Shown piece by piece: positions 7,936 through 14,500 of a DNA stretch of 21,314 bases (positions are counted from its first letter, which is position 1; each line of letters opens with the position of its first letter). The notes under the pieces are model-generated. The model was not told the DNA's origin. It searched no databases and saw nothing but the letters and a program-made list of their open reading frames with translations. The DNA comes from Fimivicinus intestinavium. Its GTDB lineage: Bacteria; Bacillota; Clostridia; Oscillospirales; Acutalibacteraceae. Where the stretch lies: NCBI GenBank assembly GCA_018715765.1, contig DVKY01000046.1:1-21314 (forward strand), written 5' to 3'. The translations under genes were made by a program, and so were the position numbers.

Positions 7936-9045
7936 TCATTTTTCCCACGGGAAAACATATTGGGTCAGCCCCAGCTGGTCACGCACGGCGCAAAGCTCCT
8001 TCTGCACTGCATCGTTGATGGGCACGCCGCTGTCTCTGCGCTCACACCAGACATTCCATTCCTTTTCACCGGCAGTATAGATATGCTCTTCGCCCGGCGC
8101 TCTGGTGGAAGCACGAAGCGCGCGCAGAATGTCTCCCGCCGTTTTCTTAAAGGCATCCGCGCCTGCAAAGGCTTCGGTATCAATCGCAATGAAGAAATGG
8201 CCCAAATGGTAAGGGACCTTTTTGCCGCCCTCGCCAATACCGGTAAGCATCTTCAAATAATTGCCCTGTTGCAGGGCAGCGCTCAAAATCTCTACGACCG
8301 TCGCATAGCCATAGCCCTTGTAGCCGGCCATCTCCTCGCCGATACCGCCAAGTGGAGCAAGCGCCGCCTCACCGGTGTTGAGCTCCTTGAGGATTGCATC
8401 TGTGTCGGTTTTCGCCGTGCCGTCGCGGCCGATGACCATGCCCGCAGGCGTCGCTTTGCCAATGCGGGAATAATACTCCAGCTTGCCGCGCTGTGTGATA
8501 GAGGTCGCGCAGTCAAGCACAAAGGGGAACTCCTCATCTGTCGGCATGCCAAAGGTCAGCGGGTTGGTGCCAAGCATATTCTCCACGCCGAACGTCGGAG
8601 CGATGGAGGGGCGGGCGTTTGTGCCCGTAATGCCGATCATATTCTCCCGGGTTGCCATCGTTGCATAATAGCCGGCGATCCCATAATGGCACGAATTACG
8701 GACAGCCACCATGCCCATGCCGTATTTCTTTGCCTTGTCAATCGCCATCTTCATCGATTTATAGCCGATGACCTGGCCCATGCCGTCATGCCCGTCGATC
8801 ACCGCCGTAGTGGGCGTCTCCTTCACAATTTCAAAATGGGTCACCGGGTTCTGGATGCCGATGTTGATGCGGTCGATATAAATGGGCTTAAAGCGGTTGA
8901 CGCCATGGGACTCAATGCCCCGACGGTCAGATTCCAGCAGCACATCCGTACAAATCTCCGCATCCTCCCGCGGCACGCCGACGCCGACAAAGGCATCCGT
9001 TACAAATGAGCCAATGGTTTTCCAGTCAACAATCGTTTTTGCCAT
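7936..9045 (-). CDS. Ldh2/malate dehydrogenase-family NAD(P)-dependent oxidoreductase
   Basis: This 369-residue protein belongs to the Ldh_2 family, which interconverts 2-hydroxy and 2-oxo acids (malate, lactate, sulfolactate, ureidoglycolate). The fold is unrelated to classical LDH/MDH. Visible family blocks are the RGIESHGVNR segment with H47, the VRNSCHYGIAGYY block, MIGITGTNARPSIAP, NMLGTNPLTFGMPT and FVLDCATS. GYKGYG follows further on. The start ATG has GGAG 9 bases upstream. It lies 64 bp downstream of glpK on the same strand with no terminator between, so they probably share the glpK promoter. The malic enzyme gene next door makes malate the most attractive substrate (oxaloacetate/malate, then pyruvate). 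The sequence alone does not decide this; lactate or another 2-hydroxy acid remains possible. Confidence 0.88.
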   Translation of the reverse strand: MAKTIVDWKTIGSFVTDAFVGVGVPREDAEICTDVLLESDRRGIESHGVNRFKPIYIDRINIGIQNPVTHFEIVKETPTTAVIDGHDGMGQVIGYKSMKMAIDKAKKYGMGMVAVRNSCHYGIAGYYATMATRENMIGITGTNARPSIAPTFGVENMLGTNPLTFGMPTDEEFPFVLDCATSITQRGKLEYYSRIGKATPAGMVIGRDGTAKTDTDAILKELNTGEAALAPLGGIGEEMAGYKGYGYATVVEILSAALQQGNYLKMLTGIGEGGKKVPYHLGHFFIAIDTEAFAGADAFKKTAGDILRALRASTRAPGEEHIYTAGEKEWNVWCERRDSGVPINDAVQKELCAVRDQLGLTQYVFPWEK

Positions 9046-9109
9046 AATGAATCACTCCATTTTTCAGATTTCAAAACAATTGAGAAAGAGGGGAGCTTCC
9101 CCTGCCCTG

Positions 9110-10621
9110 TCAATGCTCCGCCCAGTCGCGGGAACGGCCAACCGCCCGCTTCCAGCCCTCATAAAGCTTATCACGGGTAGGTTTATCCATCTGGGGGGTG
9201 AATATGCGATCCACCTCGCGGTTGAGCTCGATTTCATCACGATCCTTCCAGACGCCGACGGCCAGCCCCGCCAGATACGCCGCGCCCAAAGCCGTAGTCT
9301 CAATCGTCCTTGGGCGGTTGACAGAGGTCTGGATCATATTCGCCTGAATCTGCATCATGATGTCGCTCACGCTCGCGCCGCCATCCACGCGCAGATCGCG
9401 CATCTCAATGCCGGAATCGCTGATCATCGCCTCCAGCAGATCCGTCATCTGGTAAGTAATGCTCTCCAGCACCGCGCGGGCAAAATGCGCCCGGTTCACG
9501 CCGCGGGTCAGGCCCACGATGCAACCGCGTGCATACATATCCCAATACGGCGCGCCAAGGCCCGTAAAGGCGGGCACAAGATACATGCCGTTGGCATCCG
9601 GAACGCTTTCTGCAAGCTCGTCGCAGCGGCGCGCCGTGTCGATCATATGCAGCTCGTCGCGCAGCCATTTGATTACAGAGCCCGCATTGAAGGCGCTGCC
9701 CTCCAACGCATATTCCACCTTGCCGTCCAGCCCCCAGGCTACGCCGGAAAGCAGGTTATACTGCGAATGAATCCGCCGGTCGCCCGTGTTCATTAACAGG
9801 AAACAACCGGTGCCATATGTATTCTTCGCCTGTCCGGGCTGAAAGCACGCCTGGCCAAACAGTGCGGCCGGCTGGTCGCCGATGGCTCCGCTAATGGGCA
9901 CGCCCTCAATCTGCTCAAGGCCCAGGATACCTGGCGCTACTTTCCCATACACCTGGCTGGAAGGAACGGGAGCAGGCAGAATTGACATGGGTATCTCAAA
10001 CCGCTTGCAGAGCACCTCATCCCAACAGAGGTTATCCACATCAAATAACATGGTACGGGAAGCGTTGGAATAATCCGTTACATGCACCTTGCCGCCGGTC
10101 AGGTTCCAAATCAGCCAGGTCTCCACCGTGCCGAACAGGAGCCTGCCCTGATCCGCCAGCGCCTTCACACCAGGCACATTGTCAAAAATCCATTTAATTT
10201 TTGTTGCAGAGAAATAAGCATCAATAATCAGACCGGTTTTTTCCCGCACATAGGGCTCAAGCCCCTCGTTTTTTAACTGTGTGCAGTAATCTGACGTGCG
10301 GCGGCACTGCCAGACGATCGCGTTATAAACCGGCTTACCCGTTGTTTTATCCCAGAGGATCGTCGTCTCGCGCTGATTGGTGATGCCAATTGCGGCAATC
10401 TCCTTGGCGTCGACCTCCCCGGAGGCAAGCACCGTTGCCACCGATTGCAGCTGGCTATAGAGAATCTCCATCGGGTCGTGCTCCACCCAGCCTGCGTTGG
10501 GATAGATCTGGCCGAACTCCCGCTGCGCTTTCGCCAGAATCCGCCCGCGTTTGTCAAACACGATCGCCCGTGAGCTTGTGGTGCCCTGGTCAAGCGCCAG
10601 CACATATTTCCCCAAATTCAT
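9110..10621 (-). CDS. glpK: Glycerol kinase
   Basis: GlpK phosphorylates glycerol to sn-glycerol 3-phosphate with ATP in the cytosol. Of about 503 residues, the visible FGGY-kinase blocks are YVLALDQGTTSSRAIVFD near the N-terminus, GWVEHDPMEI, NQRETTILWDKTTGKP, GAIGDQPAALFGQACF, KNTYGTGCFLLMNTG and LRVDGGASVSD. These fit glycerol kinase, not rhamnulokinase. The HFFG-like segment holding the HPr-phosphorylated histidine of many low-G+C Gram-positive GlpK proteins seems absent; the matching place reads GILGLEQIEGVP. This suggests that PTS control is missing. The ATG at 10621 is only 2 bases from the GGGGAGG site, so translation may instead start at TTG 10615, two codons later. No glpF, glpD or glpO is adjacent. 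A consensus promoter lies about 150 bp upstream. Confidence 0.95.
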   Translation of the reverse strand: MNLGKYVLALDQGTTSSRAIVFDKRGRILAKAQREFGQIYPNAGWVEHDPMEILYSQLQSVATVLASGEVDAKEIAAIGITNQRETTILWDKTTGKPVYNAIVWQCRRTSDYCTQLKNEGLEPYVREKTGLIIDAYFSATKIKWIFDNVPGVKALADQGRLLFGTVETWLIWNLTGGKVHVTDYSNASRTMLFDVDNLCWDEVLCKRFEIPMSILPAPVPSSQVYGKVAPGILGLEQIEGVPISGAIGDQPAALFGQACFQPGQAKNTYGTGCFLLMNTGDRRIHSQYNLLSGVAWGLDGKVEYALEGSAFNAGSVIKWLRDELHMIDTARRCDELAESVPDANGMYLVPAFTGLGAPYWDMYARGCIVGLTRGVNRAHFARAVLESITYQMTDLLEAMISDSGIEMRDLRVDGGASVSDIMMQIQANMIQTSVNRPRTIETTALGAAYLAGLAVGVWKDRDEIELNREVDRIFTPQMDKPTRDKLYEGWKRAVGRSRDWAEH

Positions 10622-10623
10622 AA

Positions 10624-10630
10624 CCTCCCC
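10624..10630 (-). promoter_or_regulatory. glpK ribosome binding site that questions the ATG start
   Basis: GGGGAGG on the minus strand ends 2 bases before ATG 10621 and 8 bases before TTG 10615. The spacing favours TTG as the start, which would give a protein beginning M-G-K-Y-V-L-A-L-D, close to the usual GlpK N-terminus. Confidence 0.6.
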
Positions 10631-10774
10631 TGTGTGCCTCCGTATCGCGCGGCGCACGTCGATTGATATAAAGAAAAAAGAACAGAAAACACACCCCACC
10701 GTACGGGAGCCGTTTCTATTCTCATATCTCCTAGAAATACACTCGTATTCTTTTCCTTATTCAATTCCGAGTTT

Positions 10775-10803
10775 ATTTTATCGCAACTCGCAGGCAATGT
10801 CAA
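10775..10803 (-). promoter_or_regulatory. Consensus sigma-A promoter for glpK
   Basis: On the minus strand TTGACA (10803-10798) is followed after exactly 17 bases by TAAAAT (10780-10775). Transcription would start near 10768, leaving an untranslated leader of about 150 bases before glpK. The leader ends in a T-rich stretch and a purine-rich ribosome site. Confidence 0.85.
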
Positions 10804-10842
10804 CAGCTTTCATAATTCTCCGCATAAAAATCCAAAAATTTT

Positions 10843-10885
10843 ATTAGAAAAGGGGGCCGCCGTAAAACAGCCTGCGGCAACCCCC
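10843..10885 (-). terminator. Intrinsic terminator after the GH123-like gene
   Basis: On the minus strand the arm at 10885-10875 pairs with 10862-10852: an 11-bp stem with two G-U pairs and a 12-base loop. TTTTCTAATAAAATTTTT follows. It starts 11 bp after the stop codon and separates this gene from the glpK promoter. Confidence 0.8.
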
Positions 10886-10896
10886 GGCTATCCTCG

Positions 10897-12603
10897 TTAA
10901 TTTTGCCCAGTCAGGAACTCCCTCGTCATCGCCCACAGCCCCTGCCGCAGCGCTTCCATGTCCGCCGGCAGCTGGGCGCGCGTTTTTGCATCCGCCACGG
11001 CGTTTCCCTGCTGCGTGTAATCCGCCCGCACCTGCGAGAGCAGCCGCCGTGCTTTCTCCTCCATCGCCGCGGATTGCTCCATAAGGAAAAGCAGCTTGTT
11101 GATATCCCGCATCCCCTGCGCCAGCTTTTCCAGCCGCACGCTGGATTTCGTCTGCGGATGGGCGGCGTCCGGCTCGTCCGGATAGACGAGGAAACAATCG
11201 CCGGATTCAAAGCTGACATGCGTCGTATCACGCAGCGGATCCTTTACCCAGGCGTCATAGGCCCAGCGCAGGAAGCCGTTCGCCCCCTGTGCGGCAGAGA
11301 AGAAAATCGTCCAATAGCTTTCCCCCGGCATGCTGTAGGTGAAGCTGTTCGGGAAATGGCCGACGCAGGTATACATCGTCGTTTGCAAGCCCGCTGCCTC
11401 CCCGCGCCGCTTTGCGAGCGTACGATAGGCCCCCAGAGCCTTTTTGGCGGGCTCTGAGCCGACGCTGACGCTCGCCATGCGGTCGATGAGTGGAAAATAA
11501 TCCGCGCTGAAATGATCCATTGCCGCCGCCTTTTTCAGCGGCGCGCCAAAAGCGCCTGTGACTTTATCGATCAGATCATAGGCTTTTTTCATGCGCTTGC
11601 GCTCATCAATGCCGATATAGAGCTGGTCGTACCAGCCCTTCTCCTGTGCATGGGTGCAGAGCGCCTGCAAAAACGGCGTCCACAGCTTGCGGTAGCGGAA
11701 GGTGCCGGGGCGCGGGGCGGCAGATTTCATCCGCTTTTTCCTTTCATCATAATAGGCCACCTTGTGCCCCCACGGGATCAGGCTGTAGCAGACAATCTTA
11801 TCGCCAAGGCCCAATTCGCGGCAAAATCCCACCCACCGGTCAAAATCTGAAAAATCAAATACAAAGCTTTTATCTGCGCGGCGAATCCATTTCACCATGG
11901 AAGGGTATGCACCGTAGGTCTGCCCGTTCCACGGCTCCTCCACGATGCTGGCTGTAATCGCATGCCCTCCCATCTCACGGTAACGCTGCATATGAGGGCG
12001 GAGCACATCCAAATGCTCCTGTGAAAAGGGCTCTAACCCATAATACTGCGCCACACGGTAAGGGTATTGCCACAGCTCAATATCAAAACGGTAATCCTCC
12101 GGCTTCGGCTGCACCACATCCAGCACCTCCAGAGACAGTTCCTGTTTCAGCGGAGTATCCAGGCCTTCGGCCGTCACCTGAATCTCGCCCCGGTAAAGCC
12201 CCGGGGCGGCCGCCTCCGGCACACGGATGGAGACAAAGATCCCCTGCACCCGCTCAGGCTCCAGGCTGATCGGGCCAGGCCCATACAGCACATCCGGGAA
12301 ACTCTGGCGGGAACCGTCATCCTTTTTCCCGTTGCCCACAAAGGCCTTGGTCTCGCTCAGGAATGTGCAGGCGACCGCGTCCGGGGTGATCTCGCTCTCC
12401 TCCGCCCGAAAGGCGCCTGCCACAGCGCGTATCCCGCTGACTCGCGCCTCCCCGCTGAGCAGCACAAGCAGATAAATGGCCGTATCCCCACGCCAGGCCG
12501 TCGCTGCATTGCCTGCATCGCCGGCATTCAGCAATTCGGCGTAACGCTCCTGTGTCGGCAGCAAATCGGAGTTGGCAATGCGCAGCATAAGTTTGGGTTT
12601 CAT
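10897..12603 (-). CDS. DUF4091 / glycoside hydrolase family 123-like protein, 568 aa
   Basis: A putative cytosolic glycosidase. The C-terminal third has the DUF4091 pattern: YWTIFFSAAQGANGFLRWAY, a D-P-L-R-D segment, GDCFLVYPDEP, and an S-V-R-L-E-K-L helix followed by a long charged helical tail. The N-terminal part (about residues 1-185) is beta-rich and ends in LSLEVLDVVQPKPEDYRFD, as in the beta-sandwich of GH123-like proteins. The middle is TIM-barrel-like, with LYIGIDERKRM placing an Asp-Glu pair at residues 333-334. GH123 beta-N-acetylgalactosaminidases use such a pair for substrate-assisted catalysis. There is no signal peptide. The start ATG 12603 has GGAAGGGA 8 bases upstream; earlier in-frame starts lack a good site. 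Promoter and terminator make it monocistronic. Family placement is fairly sure; the substrate is inferred. Confidence 0.8.
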   Translation of the reverse strand: MKPKLMLRIANSDLLPTQERYAELLNAGDAGNAATAWRGDTAIYLLVLLSGEARVSGIRAVAGAFRAEESEITPDAVACTFLSETKAFVGNGKKDDGSRQSFPDVLYGPGPISLEPERVQGIFVSIRVPEAAAPGLYRGEIQVTAEGLDTPLKQELSLEVLDVVQPKPEDYRFDIELWQYPYRVAQYYGLEPFSQEHLDVLRPHMQRYREMGGHAITASIVEEPWNGQTYGAYPSMVKWIRRADKSFVFDFSDFDRWVGFCRELGLGDKIVCYSLIPWGHKVAYYDERKKRMKSAAPRPGTFRYRKLWTPFLQALCTHAQEKGWYDQLYIGIDERKRMKKAYDLIDKVTGAFGAPLKKAAAMDHFSADYFPLIDRMASVSVGSEPAKKALGAYRTLAKRRGEAAGLQTTMYTCVGHFPNSFTYSMPGESYWTIFFSAAQGANGFLRWAYDAWVKDPLRDTTHVSFESGDCFLVYPDEPDAAHPQTKSSVRLEKLAQGMRDINKLLFLMEQSAAMEEKARRLLSQVRADYTQQGNAVADAKTRAQLPADMEALRQGLWAMTREFLTGQN

Positions 12604-12640
12604 AAAAGCAATCCCTTCCTGCATAAAAATATCCGTATGA

Positions 12641-12669
12641 ATCATAACAATTTCCCCGTAAAAGGGCAA
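12641..12669 (-). promoter_or_regulatory. Promoter for the GH123-like gene
   Basis: On the minus strand TTGCCC (12669-12664) is spaced 17 bases from TATGAT (12646-12641). This gives a short leader of about 30 bases ahead of ATG 12603. Confidence 0.6.
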
Positions 12670-12829
12670 GCCTAAACTTGAGCGCAAAGCCGTAAATTTC
12701 TTTCAAACACCCCTTCCCGCCAAATGGGATGGGATGGCTCTCCAAGCCGGCTGCATCCTATCACGATTTTGGGGGTAACATTCTAAAAAGTCGTTTTATA
12801 TCATTAGCATCCGTGTGCAAGAGGAACAT

Positions 12830-12886
12830 CGCCGCCCGGCGGGCTCAGACGGGTGCTCGCTGCGTTTCAGACACGGCAGGGCGGCG
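12830..12886. repeat. G+C-rich inverted repeat in the divergent intergenic region
   Basis: CGCCGCCC (12830-12837) and GGGCGGCG (12879-12886) are inverted with 41 bases between. It sits just left of repeat copy C and resembles the G+C-rich inverted repeat next to copy B. The rest of the 447-bp gap between the GH123-like gene and the phosphoesterase gene holds the two divergent promoters and repeat C. I see nothing else in it. Confidence 0.45.
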
Positions 12887-12904
12887 AGAAAGCAGGGAGG
12901 ATAA

Positions 12905-12962
12905 CGCAGCCAGGGGCGCGGCCATGGCGCTGAAAACCGATGGGTACCCTTGTACACTGACG
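12905..12962 (-). repeat. Dispersed intergenic repeat, copy C (inverted)
   Basis: Read on the minus strand this begins CGTCAGTGTACAAGGGTACC, continues GTTTTCAGCGCC and ends CTGGCTGCG, matching copies A and B. It stops 10 bp short of the consensus promoter of the phosphoesterase gene. On the plus strand it contains a 14-codon frame (ATG 12924 to stop 12966-12968) reading M-A-L-K-T-D-G-Y-P-C-T-L-T-I. That frame lacks a clear ribosome site directly upstream. Confidence 0.75.
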
Positions 12963-12972
12963 ATATAAATAC

Positions 12973-13000
12973 TTGACAAAAAATATAAACGATATATAAT
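12973..13000 (+). promoter_or_regulatory. Consensus sigma-A promoter for the phosphoesterase gene
   Basis: TTGACA (12973-12978) and TATAAT (12995-13000) are both perfect matches with a 16-base spacer, inside a very A+T-rich tract. The leader is about 45 bases and ends with GAGAGAGGGA before ATG 13051. A strong, largely constitutive promoter is expected. Confidence 0.88.
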
Positions 13001-13050
13001 TTTTATATTTAAATAGCGGTTAAAAGATCGCCTAAGAGAGAGGGATTTTT

Positions 13051-14244
13051 ATGAAAAAGCGTATTCTGTCTATCCTGATTGTGTTTTCCTTAATTATGGC
13101 TGTTCTGGCTCCTATGGCCACAGCAGCCCCGTCCGTACGCAATGCCCGCCCCCTGCAATTCCACCGGGACGGAACGTTCAAAATCATGATGATCTCCGAC
13201 ACGCAGGATACGGATCAGGCCGACCAGCGCATGCTGAATTTCATCGAGGCAGCAGTGGAGCAGGAAATGCCTGATCTGGTCGTTTTCACCGGAGACAACA
13301 TTGCAGGGAAATGGATTGGCGCCACTGTGGAGGAAGTGCGGGCCGCTATCGATCAGATCGTCCAGCCCCTTGTTCGGCGTGATATCCCCTTTGCGGTCGT
13401 CTTCGGCAATCACGACGGGGAATCCCGAGTGGCCACGAAGGAAGAGCAGATGGCCATGTTTATGGCATACGATAACTGTCTGGCAATCGACGAAGGGGAT
13501 GCGCTCGACGGCGTCGGCACCTATAATCTGCCGATTCTGAGCAGTGACGCGAGCCACACCGCTTTCAATATTTATATGATGGATTCCAACGATTACGATG
13601 CAAACGGTAATTATGACGGCGTCCATCAGAACCAGATTGAATGGTATGAGCAGACCAGCAACCGGCTCAAAGCAGAAAACGGCGGCGTGCCTGTGCCCTC
13701 GCTTTTGTTCCAGCATATTCCGGTTCCGCAAATTTATGACTTGCTCAAAGAGGTTCCCTTTGGCGTGCCGGGCTCTGTGCGCGGCAGCGGGCCTTATGCT
13801 GCAAAGTGGTTCGTAGTGGACGAATCCAAGGCGCAGGGCGTTGTGAAGGAAGGCCCGTGTGCCTCTTACGAGGATCACGGGCAATATGACAGCTGGTTGA
13901 AGCAAGGCGATATCGCAGGCGCTTTCTTTGGCCATGATCACACCAATAATATGGTTGGTAAAACAGACGACGGGATTACCCTTGGCTATAACGCCGGCTG
14001 CGGATTTCATCTGTATGGAGATGGGCTAAACCGCAGCATGCGTATTTTTACCCTGAATGAGAACGACGCCTGGAACTATCATACCTATCTTGTTAAATAC
14101 GGGGATATTATGCCGGATAACGGCGGATGTCTGCTGGTGGATCTGATTGCTGTTCGCACCATCGATAACGTGCTGCTGTATGGCTATCTGCTGGCCAAAA
14201 AGCTGCTGTGCGCATTTTTAGAAATTCTTCCCACTCTGCTTTAA
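13051..14244 (+). CDS. Secreted calcineurin-like metallophosphoesterase
   Basis: A 397-residue two-metal phosphoesterase that acts outside the cytoplasm. The N-terminus is a signal peptide: KKR, a hydrophobic run to about residue 21, and a likely cut near TAA-A at 25-27. Metal-binding motifs of the calcineurin-like fold are in order: ISDTQD (D50, with Gln at 52 where DxH is usual), GDN (D82), GNHD (N120, H121), FQHIP (H222) and GHDH (H295, H297). The D-x-Q variant recalls Dcr2/YvnB-like phosphoesterases, but the natural substrate is unknown. The last 35 residues are hydrophobic with KK near 383 and could hold the protein at the membrane. It has its own promoter and terminator. It opens a run of envelope-directed genes on the plus strand. 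Confidence 0.88.
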   Translation: MKKRILSILIVFSLIMAVLAPMATAAPSVRNARPLQFHRDGTFKIMMISDTQDTDQADQRMLNFIEAAVEQEMPDLVVFTGDNIAGKWIGATVEEVRAAIDQIVQPLVRRDIPFAVVFGNHDGESRVATKEEQMAMFMAYDNCLAIDEGDALDGVGTYNLPILSSDASHTAFNIYMMDSNDYDANGNYDGVHQNQIEWYEQTSNRLKAENGGVPVPSLLFQHIPVPQIYDLLKEVPFGVPGSVRGSGPYAAKWFVVDESKAQGVVKEGPCASYEDHGQYDSWLKQGDIAGAFFGHDHTNNMVGKTDDGITLGYNAGCGFHLYGDGLNRSMRIFTLNENDAWNYHTYLVKYGDIMPDNGGCLLVDLIAVRTIDNVLLYGYLLAKKLLCAFLEILPTLL

Positions 14245-14261
14245 AGCCCTTCCCGCTTACC

Positions 14262-14304
14262 AAACAGGGCGGCTGCAACTTCAACGTGCAGCCGCCCTGT
14301 TTAT
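14262..14304 (+). terminator. Terminator hairpin after the phosphoesterase gene
   Basis: Bases 14262-14277 and 14287-14302 are perfect 16-bp complements around a 9-base loop. The T tract is poor (TTT inside the arm, then ATCCC). The hairpin is strong but termination may be incomplete. Confidence 0.7.
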
Positions 14305-14408
14305 CCCTGCCGCAGGCATCGCTTTCTCCCATGGTAGCGCTGATAAAGACTATCCGCGGCCGGCAGGCAACCTATGGGAAACAATCCGCAGGAATCTTTT
14401 CCCCCGCC

Positions 14409-14437
14409 TTGACTTTGTTTCCCCGAGCGATTAAAAT
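14409..14437 (+). promoter_or_regulatory. Sigma-A-type promoter for the cadherin-like protein gene
   Basis: TTGACT (14409-14414), a 17-base spacer and TAAAAT (14432-14437). The predicted leader is about 57 bases and carries AAAGGAG 7 bases before ATG 14501. Confidence 0.78.
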
Positions 14438-14500
14438 GGATACCGTATCGATGGGAATATTGTCGCAAGCAGACATTGTCCGTCTCAAAGGAGTGTTCCA

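Noticed and set aside
9110..10621. The kinase as rhamnulokinase paired with rhaA
   Set aside because: The motifs (ALDQGTTSSRAI, NQRETTILWDK, KNTYGTGCFLL) are those of glycerol kinase.
12729..12968. A 79-codon plus-strand open frame in the divergent intergenic region
   Set aside because: It crosses the inverted repeat and repeat copy C, has no ribosome site and no recognisable domain. Only its last 14 codons are of interest as part of the repeat.
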